From Roseomonas haemaphysalidis (GTDB lineage Bacteria > Pseudomonadota > Alphaproteobacteria > Acetobacterales > Acetobacteraceae), in assembly GCF_017355405.1 (NCBI RefSeq), contig NZ_CP061177.1:558001-622000 (forward strand): a DNA stretch of 64,000 nucleotides, given 5' to 3'. This document shows, piece by piece, positions 19,060 to 26,312 of this stretch. Each line of letters begins with the position of its first letter. Positions within the stretch are counted from its first letter, which is position 1. The notes below the pieces were generated by a model. The model searched no databases, was not told the DNA's origin, and saw nothing but the letters and a program-made list of their open reading frames with translations. The position numbers were made by a program, and so were the translations under genes.

Positions 19060-19092
19060 CCGGATCACCTCCTGCGCCCTGCGATCCCTCCA

Positions 19093-19101
19093 TTGTGTAC
19101 A
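19093..19101. promoter_or_regulatory. Candidate GntR operator box 1 (TTGTGTACA)
   Basis: TTGTGTACA(G) lies 33 bases upstream of the deacetylase GTG. It fits the t-n-GT-n-AC-n-a pattern of GntR/FadR-subfamily operators, and a GntR/FCD gene sits immediately upstream in the same orientation. An identical box is at 19198-19206. Function is inferred. Confidence 0.6.
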
Positions 19102-19197
19102 GTTCGTGACGCGGGGCCAGCCAAAAATCCGCAGTTCCGCGTTTTTTACAGTTACAGCACTGGGTATTGCCGGCTTAATAGGCGGCGGATGCTCCTG

Positions 19198-19206
19198 TTG
19201 TGTACA
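19198..19206. promoter_or_regulatory. Candidate GntR operator box 2 (TTGTGTACA)
   Basis: A second exact copy of TTGTGTACA, directly adjoining the GntR stop codon and exactly 105 bases from box 1 (ten helical turns of 10.5 bp). The 149-base interval between the GntR gene and the deacetylase gene is AT-richer than its surroundings and is the only room for the operon promoter. Confidence 0.6.
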
Positions 19207-19208
19207 AT

Positions 19209-19868
19209 CTAACCCTCCTGCTCCGCCGCCTCCGCCATCAGCGCGGTCGGGCGCGTGGCATTGAGATGCGCGCTGACGGCATAGCCGGCCCATTCGGCGT
19301 TGCCGGTGGCCAGGGCCTCGATAATGTCGCGGTGCTGGCCGTTGGAGCGCGACAGGTTGATCCATTCCTGCATGCGGTACTGCTTCAGGAGCACCAGCGG
19401 CACCTGAAAGGCCCAGCCCAGCATGCCTTCCAGCCGGCGCGACCGCGCGGCACGCACCATGGTGACGTGGAACTCCGCGTTCAGCGCATGGAAGCGCGCC
19501 ACCACCTGCTCCGGCGTGCCCTGGATCGCCTCCATCCGGTCCGCGAGGCCGCGCAGCGCGTCGAGTTCACCCTGCGTGATGCGGGTGGCCGCGCGTCGTG
19601 CCGCGAAGCCCTCCAGCGCCGCGCGCAGCTGGTACACCTCCAGCAGATCGTCCGTGGTGATCTCGGCCACGAAGGTGCCGCGGTTGCGCTCGCTTTCCAC
19701 CAGCCCGTCCGCCAGCAGGCGGCGCAAGGCGTCGCGCACCGGCGTGCGGCTGACGCCGATCTCGGCCGCCAGCGCTTCTTCCCGCAGCGCGGCGCCGGGC
19801 GGCACGCTGCCGTCCATGATGCGCGCGCGGATGGTCTGGTAGGCGCGCTCGGCCGCGTTGGACGACAT
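19209..19868 (-). CDS. GntR family transcriptional regulator, FadR/FCD subfamily
   Basis: A 219-residue regulator. The N-terminal winged helix (about 5-70) has GAALREEALAAEIGVSRTPVRDALRRL and the wing ESERNRGTFVAEI. The C-terminal FCD effector domain (about 78-205) keeps metal/ligand residues in NAEFHVTMVRAA and GQHRDIIEAL (histidines). FCD regulators usually respond to small organic acids and release DNA on binding. It lies just upstream of the liv-type operon and diverges from an SDR gene across 37 bases. The paired TTGTGTACA boxes downstream are likely targets. Confidence 0.92.
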   Translation of the reverse strand: MSSNAAERAYQTIRARIMDGSVPPGAALREEALAAEIGVSRTPVRDALRRLLADGLVESERNRGTFVAEITTDDLLEVYQLRAALEGFAARRAATRITQGELDALRGLADRMEAIQGTPEQVVARFHALNAEFHVTMVRAARSRRLEGMLGWAFQVPLVLLKQYRMQEWINLSRSNGQHRDIIEALATGNAEWAGYAVSAHLNATRPTALMAEAAEQEG

Positions 19869-19905
19869 TCTCTTTCCGCCTCGATCAACCCAGGAGGGCT
19901 TTAGC

Positions 19906-20700
19906 ATGATGCAGGACCGTGTCGTCATCGTCACCGGCGGCGGCCGTGGCCTCGGCCTCGCGATGGCGGAGGCGCTGCTGGCTGCCGGCGCGCGCGTCAC
20001 CATCACCGGCGCCCGCGCGGCCGGGGAGCTGCAGGCCGCCGCCGCCCGCTTTCCTGACGACCGGCTGCTGGCGCTGACCGCCGACGTCACCCGCCCGGAA
20101 GACTGCGCCCGCACCGCGGCCGCAACGCTGCAGCACTTCGGCGCGCTGCACGCCGTGGTCAACAACGCCGGGCGCGGCATGCGCCTGGTCAGCGAGCGCT
20201 TCACCACCGACCCGGTGCCCTTCTGGACCGTGCCGCCGGACATCTGGGCCAGCATCATCGACATCAATCTCAACGGCGCCTTCAACATGGCCGCCGCCGC
20301 CATGCCCCACCTGCTGGCGCAGCGGGACGGGCGCATCGTCAACGTGTCCACCAGCGACCAGACCATGGTGCGCCGCGGCTACGCCCCCTACGGCCCCAGC
20401 AAGGCGGGGCTGGAAGCCGCCTCCCGCTGCTGGGCGCAGGACGTGGAAGGCACGGGCGTGACGGTGAACGTGCTGCTGCCGGGCGGCGCGGCGAATACCG
20501 AGCTGTTGCCCGGCGGCGCCGACCGGCGCGGCGCCGATGGCAACCTGCTGGACCCGGCGCTGATGGGCCCGCCCGCCGTGTGGCTCTGTTCGGCGGCCTC
20601 GGCGGCGGTGAATGGCGGGCGCTTCATCGCGCGGCTGTGGGACGCGGCGGCACCGGAGGCGGCGCGCAGCCCCGGCGTGGCGAAGCCGGCGATCATGTGA
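19906..20700 (+). CDS. SDR family oxidoreductase
   Basis: A 264-residue classical short-chain dehydrogenase. It has TGGGRGLG (residues 11-18), NNAGRG near residue 87, a serine in NVSTSD, and the catalytic pair in YGPSKAG near residue 163. The C-terminal part (LLPGGAANTELL, then NGGRF) is usual. The ATG at 19906 has AGGAGGG eight bases upstream (19892-19898). It diverges from the GntR gene with only 37 bases between starts, so it may be under that regulator. Its substrate may relate to the leftward operon, which carries two more SDRs. Confidence 0.9.
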   Translation: MMQDRVVIVTGGGRGLGLAMAEALLAAGARVTITGARAAGELQAAAARFPDDRLLALTADVTRPEDCARTAAATLQHFGALHAVVNNAGRGMRLVSERFTTDPVPFWTVPPDIWASIIDINLNGAFNMAAAAMPHLLAQRDGRIVNVSTSDQTMVRRGYAPYGPSKAGLEAASRCWAQDVEGTGVTVNVLLPGGAANTELLPGGADRRGADGNLLDPALMGPPAVWLCSAASAAVNGGRFIARLWDAAAPEAARSPGVAKPAIM

Positions 20701-20706
20701 AAGGCC

Positions 20707-20823
20707 GGGGGAAGGAATTCCCCCGAACCCCCATCGTCTTTCTGCCTGCTGGCGCCGCCGGCCGGCAGGCACGACCCCGAACGGGCAAAAAGAAGATGGG
20801 GGCCTGGGGAAATTCCTTTCCCC
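20707..20823. repeat. Long imperfect palindromic element with an inner GC-rich palindrome
   Basis: Two 39-base arms (20707-20745 and 20785-20823) are inverted complements with about 32 of 39 matching positions. The arms include GGAATT and CCCCCATC blocks. The 39-base interior has its own GCCTGC/GCAGGC stem. It fills the gap between the SDR and CitE-like genes. It looks like a dispersed palindromic repeat or very large terminator; only one copy is present in the window. Confidence 0.7.
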
Positions 20824-20866
20824 AGCCTACCCTCCCCGCCAACAACCGTCCGGGAGCCCTCCATCC

Positions 20867-21679
20867 ATGAATGCCATCACCGCCGCCCGTTCCTTTCTGT
20901 TTGTCCCTGGCGACCGGCCGGAACGCTTCGGCAAGGCGCTGGCCGCCGGCGCAGACCAGGTGATCCTGGACCTGGAGGACGCCGTCGCCCTGGCGCGCAA
21001 GGACGCGGCGCGGGACGCCATCGCCGCCTGGTTGCCCCAGGCCGAACGGCCCGTGCTGCTGCGGGTGAACGCCGCCGACAGCCCGCATTTCATGGCCGAC
21101 CTGGCGCTCTGCGCGCAGGCCAATGTCTGCGGCATCGTGCTGCCCAAGGCCGAGGCGCCGGAAGCCCTGGCGGAAGCGCGCCGCGCGGCGCCGCATGCCG
21201 CGCTGCTGCCGCTGATCGAGAGCGCGCGCGGCCTGCGGGCGGCCGAGGCGCTGGCCGCGGCGCCGGGCGTGGCGCGGCTGGTGTTCGGCTCGGTGGACTT
21301 CCAGCTCGACCTCGGCATCCCGGAGGAAGGCGCGCCGCTGGCGATGTTCCGCTCCGCGCTGGTGTATGCCTCGCGGCTCGGCGGCGCCGCGGCACCGGTG
21401 GATGGCGTGACCGTGGCGCTGGACGACGCGGCGCAGCTGGAGGCGGACACGGCGCGGGCGCGGGCCTTCGGCTTCGGGGCAAAGCTGTGCATCCATCCGC
21501 GCCAGGTGGCCGCCGTCAACGCCGGCTTCGCGCCCGGCGAGCGGGAGATCGCCTGGGCGCGGCGCATCATGGCGGCGGTGGAAGCCGGCGCCGACAGCGC
21601 CGCGCTCGCGGTAGATGGCGAGCTGGTGGACCGCCCGGTGATCCTGAAGGCGCAGGCGATCCTGGAGCGCGCGGCCTAG
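20867..21679 (+). CDS. CitE-like CoA ester lyase (HpcH/HpaI family)
   Basis: A 270-residue TIM-barrel lyase of the CitE/HpcH-HpaI family. It shows RSFLFVPGDRPERF at the N-terminus, the metal-binding LDLEDAVA near residue 32, a conserved arginine in VLLRVNA, the glutamate in LLPLIESARGL (about 112), FGSVDFQLDLG (about 142), and the C-terminal KLCIHPRQVAAVN. Members cleave citryl-, malyl-, citramalyl- or related beta-hydroxyacyl-CoA esters with Mg2+. The gene is monocistronic, with no citD/citF partners, so it belongs to the CitE-like stand-alone group. Its stop overlaps the convergent MBL gene on CTAG. Confidence 0.9.
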   Translation: MNAITAARSFLFVPGDRPERFGKALAAGADQVILDLEDAVALARKDAARDAIAAWLPQAERPVLLRVNAADSPHFMADLALCAQANVCGIVLPKAEAPEALAEARRAAPHAALLPLIESARGLRAAEALAAAPGVARLVFGSVDFQLDLGIPEEGAPLAMFRSALVYASRLGGAAAPVDGVTVALDDAAQLEADTARARAFGFGAKLCIHPRQVAAVNAGFAPGEREIAWARRIMAAVEAGADSAALAVDGELVDRPVILKAQAILERAA

Positions 21680-22545
21680 CCGGGGCCGAACAGCGGGCGG
21701 AAGTCCTCGCCCTCGCGGCGGATGCGGGTGCAGCCGCAGCGGCGGAAATGCGCGGGCACCAGCACCGTGCCGTCCTCCGCCGCGCAGTGCAGCAGGGTCC
21801 GGCGGGTTTCCGCCGCTTCCTCCGGGTCGGTGCAGAAGGCGCTGGACCAGTCGGGGCGCAGGATCTGCACCGGCGAATGGATGGCGTCGCCGCAGAAGAT
21901 GGCGCGCGCGCCCGCGCGTTCCAGCCACAGCCCCATCTGCCCCACCGTGTGGCCGGGCAGCGGCTTCAGCGTCAGGCCGGGCGCCAGCTCGTATCCATCC
22001 GCCACCGCGTCCACCACGCCGGCGTCCAGCAGCGGCTGCACGCTGTCGGCGAAGGCACCGTGGCTGACGCCGGGCTCGGCGGCGGCGCGCGCCTGCCAGT
22101 ATTGCAGCTCCCGCCGCCCCACCAGGTAGCGGGCGCGGGGAAAGGTCGGCACCCAGCGGCCGTCCCGCAGGCGGGTGTTCCAGCCCACGTGGTCGGCGTG
22201 CAGGTGGGTGCACAGCACCACGTCCACCGCTTCCGGCGGCACGCCCAGCGCGTCCAGAAAGCCACTGGCCGCGCGGCGGTGCCAGTGCGGGTGGGCCGGG
22301 CGCTCCTTGTGCTCGCCCACGCAGGTGTCCACCAGCACGGTCAGCCCCGGCAGCCGCAGCAGCAGCGCCTGCATGCCCAGCAGCAGGTCGCCACGCGCGA
22401 AGTCCATGTGGTCGGGCTCCAGCAGCGCCCGGTGGGGCAGCAGCTCGCCGAGGTCGCGCCCCGGCATGATGCGCGCGGCCGGCAGGGGAAAGACATCCAT
22501 GTCGAGCACGAGGTCGACGCGGACGTCGCCAAGGGTGAAGTGCAT
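21676..22545 (-). CDS. MBL-fold metallo-hydrolase
   Basis: A 289-residue metallo-beta-lactamase-fold hydrolase. The zinc motif THLHADHVGWN is near residue 117. Further metal ligands are in GHTVGQMG (about 200) and GDAIHSP (about 220), with a last histidine in VPAHFRRCG. The subgroup resembles lactonase-like or general MBL hydrolases, with no signal peptide. The ATG at 22545 is preferred because AAGGAG lies eight to ten bases upstream; an upstream in-frame ATG adds 11 residues. It may be co-transcribed after the Bug receptor gene, 60 bases upstream on the same strand. Confidence 0.9.
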   Translation of the reverse strand: MHFTLGDVRVDLVLDMDVFPLPAARIMPGRDLGELLPHRALLEPDHMDFARGDLLLGMQALLLRLPGLTVLVDTCVGEHKERPAHPHWHRRAASGFLDALGVPPEAVDVVLCTHLHADHVGWNTRLRDGRWVPTFPRARYLVGRRELQYWQARAAAEPGVSHGAFADSVQPLLDAGVVDAVADGYELAPGLTLKPLPGHTVGQMGLWLERAGARAIFCGDAIHSPVQILRPDWSSAFCTDPEEAAETRRTLLHCAAEDGTVLVPAHFRRCGCTRIRREGEDFRPLFGPG

Positions 22546-22605
22546 GTGGCCGTCTCCTTGCCCGGAGGAGTGAAGCATGGAAGCGGGTGGGAAAGAATCC
22601 CCCCG

Positions 22606-23565
22606 CTATTCGGCGCGGATGCCGTTGGCCCGGATCACCTCGCCCCAGCGCTGCGTTTCCGAGCGCACCTGCTCCGCCATGCGGGCGGTGCCGCCGCCCA
22701 GCGGCACCACGCCGGCGCCCTGCATCCGCTCCCGCACCTCGGGCCGCCGCAGGGCCTCGTCGAAGGCGGCGTTCAGCGCCTCGGCCACCGCCGGCGGCGT
22801 GCGCGGCGGCGCCAGAAAGCCGAACCAGCTGTCGATCACCACGCCGGGCGCGCCGGCCTCGGCGAAGGTCGGCAGGTCGGGCAGCTCCGGCAGGCGCCCG
22901 GCCGCCAGGGTGGCGACCGGCTGCACCGCGCCCGCGCGGATCTGCGGCAGGATGGACGGCAGGTTGTCGAAGAACACGTCCACCGTGCCGGCGACGAGGT
23001 CCGTGATGGCGGGGCCGCTGCCGCGATACGGCACATGCACCCAGTCCAGCCCGAAGCGCGTGCGCAGCAGCTCCGGCCCCAGGTGGTTGGAGGCGCCGAC
23101 GCCGGACGAGGCGAAGGTGACGGTACCAGGCTTGGCGCGCACCAGCGCGATCACCTCCGGCAGGGTGCGGGCGGGAAAGCCGCGGCGCGTGACCATGACG
23201 TTGCGCACCGCGCCGGTCAGGATCACGGGCACGAAGCCGTCCAGCTCGTAGCCCGGCTGCGCGTAGAGCGAGGGGTTGGCGCCGCAGGGGCCAAAGGCGC
23301 ATTGCACCAGCACGGAGCCGTCCGCAGCGCCGCGCTGCGCCTCGCCCATGCCGATGTTGCCGTTGGCGCCGGCGCGGTTGTCCACCACGGCGCCGCGCGG
23401 CAGCCGGGTCGAGACGGCCTCCGCCAGCAGGCGCGCCACGATGTCGCCGGTGCCGCCCGGGGGCGAGGGGACGATGATGCGCAGCGGCCGGTCCGGCAGC
23501 TGCGCCCGGGCGGGCGGCGGGAAGGCGAGCAGGCAAAGGCCGAGCATGGCCAGGATGTGTCGCAT
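22606..23565 (-). CDS. Bug-family (TctC) receptor, orphan (2 of 5)
   Basis: A 319-residue periplasmic receptor with a Sec signal (MRHILAMLGLCLLAF, cleavage after ARA near residue 21). Family marks are RIIVPSPPGGTGDIVARLL, VVDNRAGANGNIG, VPYRGSGPAITDL, and LPTFAEAGAPG. It is 10-15 residues shorter than the other four in the window and has cysteines in QCAFGPCGAN near residue 90, which could form a disulfide in the periplasm (inference). No permease genes are nearby. It is likely co-transcribed with the MBL hydrolase downstream. Confidence 0.92.
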   Translation of the reverse strand: MRHILAMLGLCLLAFPPPARAQLPDRPLRIIVPSPPGGTGDIVARLLAEAVSTRLPRGAVVDNRAGANGNIGMGEAQRGAADGSVLVQCAFGPCGANPSLYAQPGYELDGFVPVILTGAVRNVMVTRRGFPARTLPEVIALVRAKPGTVTFASSGVGASNHLGPELLRTRFGLDWVHVPYRGSGPAITDLVAGTVDVFFDNLPSILPQIRAGAVQPVATLAAGRLPELPDLPTFAEAGAPGVVIDSWFGFLAPPRTPPAVAEALNAAFDEALRRPEVRERMQGAGVVPLGGGTARMAEQVRSETQRWGEVIRANGIRAE

Positions 23566-23745
23566 GGAACGCGGCTTTCCTGTAATTTCCCGGGGCCGGC
23601 GGTCCGCTTGGCGCGGCTTCCGCCAGGCCCCGTCGGCAGCCTAAAGCCATGCCGCGCCGGGCGACAGCGGCGGCGGCCGGACGCGGATTCCCGTTGACGC
23701 CCGGCAGGGGAAAGGTGGATGCTTCTCCTTGTCCATGCACGGCAT

Positions 23746-23916
23746 GCGGGAGAGCGCGGTTCCGGCCGCCGCCGACGGAGCAACCCCCCGGGAAACTCTC
23801 AGGCACCAGGGACCGCATGCCGGGGACGATCTGGAGAGAGGCGCCTCGCGCGCCCACCGAAGGGGATGCCGGCGGCAGCGCCGGTCACGCTCTCAGGTAA
23901 CAGGACAGATGGGGGC
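23746..23916 (+). promoter_or_regulatory. Tandem glycine riboswitch (gcvT-type, two aptamers)
   Basis: Two glycine aptamers in series in the leader of the downstream dehydrogenase gene. Aptamer 1 (about 23746-23838) shows GGGAGAGCGCGG, GCCGACGGAGCAA, CTCTCAGGCA and GGACCG. Aptamer 2 (about 23833-23916) shows CCACCGAAGGGG, CTCTCAGGTAACAGGACAG and the closing GGGG. The linker between them is very short, as in known tandem switches. A small hairpin CGGCACG-GGC-CGTGCCG (23921-23937) follows 23 bases before the start codon and could be the expression platform. Glycine binding normally turns such genes on. Confidence 0.92.
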
Positions 23917-23960
23917 GGAACGGCACGGGCCGTGCCGCAAACCCTTGCCTGGAGCCCGTC

Positions 23961-25214
23961 ATGAGCACGGTCGCCATCATCGGAGCCGGCATCACCGGCG
24001 TCACCACCGCCTATGCGCTGCTGGAGCGCGGGCATTCCGTCATCGTGCTGGACCGCCACCGCTACGCCGCGATGGAAACCTCCTTCGCCAACGGCGGCCA
24101 GCTTTCGGCCAGCAACGCCGAGGTGTGGAACAGCGTGTCCACCATCGCCAAGGGCATGAAGTGGATGCTGCGGCGGGACGCGCCGCTGCTGCTGAACCCG
24201 CGCCCCGGGCTGCACAAATACGGCTGGCTGGGCGAGTTCGTCGGCCGCATCCCGCAGTACCGCGACAACACCATCGCCACCACGCGGCTGGCCATCGCGG
24301 CGCGGGCGCAGCTGTTCGGCATCGCCGAGCGCGAGAACATCGACTTCGACCTGCGCCGGCGCGGCATTCTGCACGTCTACCGCGACAAGGCGGGCTTCGA
24401 TGCCGCCGCCCGCGTCAACGGCCTGCTGCGCGAAGGCGGCCTCGACCGCGCGGCCGTGACGCCGGAGGAGATGCGCGGGATCGAGCCGGCGCTGGGCGGG
24501 CAGTGGCACGGCGGCTTCTTCACGCCGTCCGACTCCACGGGCGACATCCACAAGTTCACCCGCGGGCTGGCCGAGGCCTGCCAGCGCCGCGGCGCGCGCT
24601 TTCTGCTGGACGCCGAGGTGACGGGCATCGCCCACCAGCAGGGCGGGCTCCGCATCGACTGGCGCCCCGCCGGCGGCCCGCAGGGCGCGGGCGAGGTGCT
24701 GGCGGTGGACCAGGTGGTGATCTGCGCCGGCGTGGCCAGCCGCCGCTTCGCCGCCATGCTGGGGGACCGGGTCAACGTCTACCCGGTGAAGGGCTATTCC
24801 ATCACGGTGCAGCTGGACGATGCTGGAAGCCGGCAGGCGGCGCCACAGGTCAGCCTGCTGGACGATGCCACCAAGATCGTCACCAGCCGCCTGGGCGAGG
24901 ACCGCTTCCGCGTCGCCGGCACCGCCGAGTTCAACGGCGAAAACCGCGACATCCGCGCCGACCGGGTGAAGCCGCTGGTGGACTGGGTGCAGCAGTTGTT
25001 CCCCGGCGTGTCCACCGCGCGCGTGGTGCCCTGGGCCGGACTGCGCCCGATGACGCCCAACCTGATGCCGCGCGTCGGCGCCGGCAGCCGCCCGGGCGTG
25101 TTCTACAACACCGGGCACGGCCACCTGGGCTGGACGCTGTCGGCCGCCACCGCGCAGATGGCGGCGGATGCGGTGGATGCGGCGGCCGGCACCGGCCTGC
25201 GGGCCGCCGCCTAG
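23961..25214 (+). CDS. dadA: D-amino acid dehydrogenase small-subunit-like FAD oxidoreductase (DadA-like)
   Basis: A 417-residue FAD oxidoreductase of the DAO/DadA family. The N-terminal dinucleotide motif is VAIIGAGITGVTTAYALLERG. The DadA mark SFANGGQLSASNAEVW lies near residue 42. VYPVKGYSIT is near 275, and the C-terminal FAD motif is GVFYNTGHGHLGWTLS (about 378). DadA oxidises D-amino acids, mainly D-alanine, to keto acids and ammonia, passing electrons to the quinone pool; it is membrane-associated. The upstream glycine riboswitch implies induction by glycine, so glycine or a glycine-derived amine may be the true substrate or signal. Start: ATG at 23961 with TGGAG seven bases upstream. 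Confidence 0.9.
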   Translation: MSTVAIIGAGITGVTTAYALLERGHSVIVLDRHRYAAMETSFANGGQLSASNAEVWNSVSTIAKGMKWMLRRDAPLLLNPRPGLHKYGWLGEFVGRIPQYRDNTIATTRLAIAARAQLFGIAERENIDFDLRRRGILHVYRDKAGFDAAARVNGLLREGGLDRAAVTPEEMRGIEPALGGQWHGGFFTPSDSTGDIHKFTRGLAEACQRRGARFLLDAEVTGIAHQQGGLRIDWRPAGGPQGAGEVLAVDQVVICAGVASRRFAAMLGDRVNVYPVKGYSITVQLDDAGSRQAAPQVSLLDDATKIVTSRLGEDRFRVAGTAEFNGENRDIRADRVKPLVDWVQQLFPGVSTARVVPWAGLRPMTPNLMPRVGAGSRPGVFYNTGHGHLGWTLSAATAQMAADAVDAAAGTGLRAAA

Positions 25215-25241
25215 CGGCCCCTGGGGGCCCCTGGGGGCCGC
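25214..25241. terminator. GC-rich hairpin after dadA
   Basis: GCGGCCCC and GGGGCCGC form an 8-bp stem around a self-complementary TGGGGGCCCCTG interior. It lies between the dadA stop and the convergent HtrA-like gene. No T-tract. Confidence 0.55.
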
Positions 25242-25250
25242 GCTGCCGCC

Positions 25251-26231
25251 TCAGTGCAGCGGCGCGGCCTTCAGGAAGCTTTGCCGGTCGCCGGACGTGA
25301 CGCTGACCTCGAAGCGGTCGTCCTCGCGCTCCAGCGTCAGGGGAATGCTGGCGCCGGCATCGCCCACCGCCCAAAGGGCACGGAAAAAGGCGGCGATGTC
25401 GCTCACCGGCGTTTCGTCCACCGCCAGCACCACGTCGCCCTTGCGCAACCCGGCCCGCGCCGCCGGACCGCGCGGCGTGACGCCCACCAGCACCACCTGC
25501 CCTTCGTCCGAGCTGGCGGACACGCCCAGCCACGGGCGCGGCGGGCGGGCCGGGCGGCCCAGCGTCAGCATCTCGTCCAGGATGGGCGCCAGCAGGTCCA
25601 CCGGCACGCTCATGTTCAGCACCCGCACGCGGCCATCGCCGGGGTCGTGACCCAGCTGGATGGAACCGATGCCCACCACCTCGCCCGCCGGGTTGAGCAG
25701 CGCGGCGCCACCCCACAGCGGGTGCGCCGGGGCGGTGTAGAGCGCCTCGTCCAGCACGTATTCCCAGTAGCCGGTGAATTCCTGGCGCGACACCACCCGC
25801 GCCGCCAGCGCCCCGGCGCGGCCGCCGGCGCCGGCGAACACCACCTGGGCGCCCACCGGCACCTCGGAGGAGCGGCCGAGCGGCAGCGCCGGGACGCCCA
25901 GCGAGCCCAGCGCCTGCACCAGCCCGAAGCCGGTCACCTGGTCGTAGCCCAGCACATGGCCGGCCACCACGCGGCCCGTGGCGGTGGTCAGCCAGATCTC
26001 CTGCGCCTCGGTCACCAGGTAGCCGATGGTCAGCAGCAGGCCGCTGTCACGGATCAGCACGGCATTGCCCAGCCGCTCCGTGCCCAGGGTGCCGGCGGTG
26101 AAGGCGTCCTCCGGCACCCTGGCATGCAGGGTCACGACGGCAGAGAGCGCCTGGTCCAGGTCGTAGGCATAGTCCTCGGGCCGCGGGCGCAGGGGCTCCG
26201 GAACCCGGTCCTCGTCGTCTGCTGCTGCCAT
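25251..26231 (-). CDS. HtrA-like protein with a degenerate protease domain and a PDZ domain (probable pseudoprotease)
   Basis: A 326-residue protein laid out like an HtrA/DegP core. A trypsin-like domain covers about 28-215 and one PDZ domain about 232-315 (RPWLGVSA; GPAARAGLRKGDVVLAVDETPV). The expected TNAHVV histidine motif reads TIGYLV (residues 68-73), and the GNSGGP serine motif reads LWGGAALLN (172-180). Both His and Ser of the triad are therefore missing; only an aspartate in YDQVTGFG may remain. No signal peptide is seen. It is probably a non-catalytic binding or scaffold protein. The reading frame is intact with normal codon use, arguing against a decaying pseudogene. Confidence 0.85.
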   Translation of the reverse strand: MAAADDEDRVPEPLRPRPEDYAYDLDQALSAVVTLHARVPEDAFTAGTLGTERLGNAVLIRDSGLLLTIGYLVTEAQEIWLTTATGRVVAGHVLGYDQVTGFGLVQALGSLGVPALPLGRSSEVPVGAQVVFAGAGGRAGALAARVVSRQEFTGYWEYVLDEALYTAPAHPLWGGAALLNPAGEVVGIGSIQLGHDPGDGRVRVLNMSVPVDLLAPILDEMLTLGRPARPPRPWLGVSASSDEGQVVLVGVTPRGPAARAGLRKGDVVLAVDETPVSDIAAFFRALWAVGDAGASIPLTLEREDDRFEVSVTSGDRQSFLKAAPLH

Positions 26232-26312
26232 GGCCTTGCCTCCTGTCCTGCCTGTCGTCGCGGTCGCAGCCGGGGTAACGCCCGGCGGCGGCCTCCGGTG
26301 GCACGCCGGCCG

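Noticed and set aside
20693..23857. Leftward open frame of over 1000 codons
   Set aside because: It spans a CitE-like gene, an MBL gene, a Bug gene and the riboswitch in another frame. The composition is low-complexity Arg/Ala/Gly and no domain is visible.
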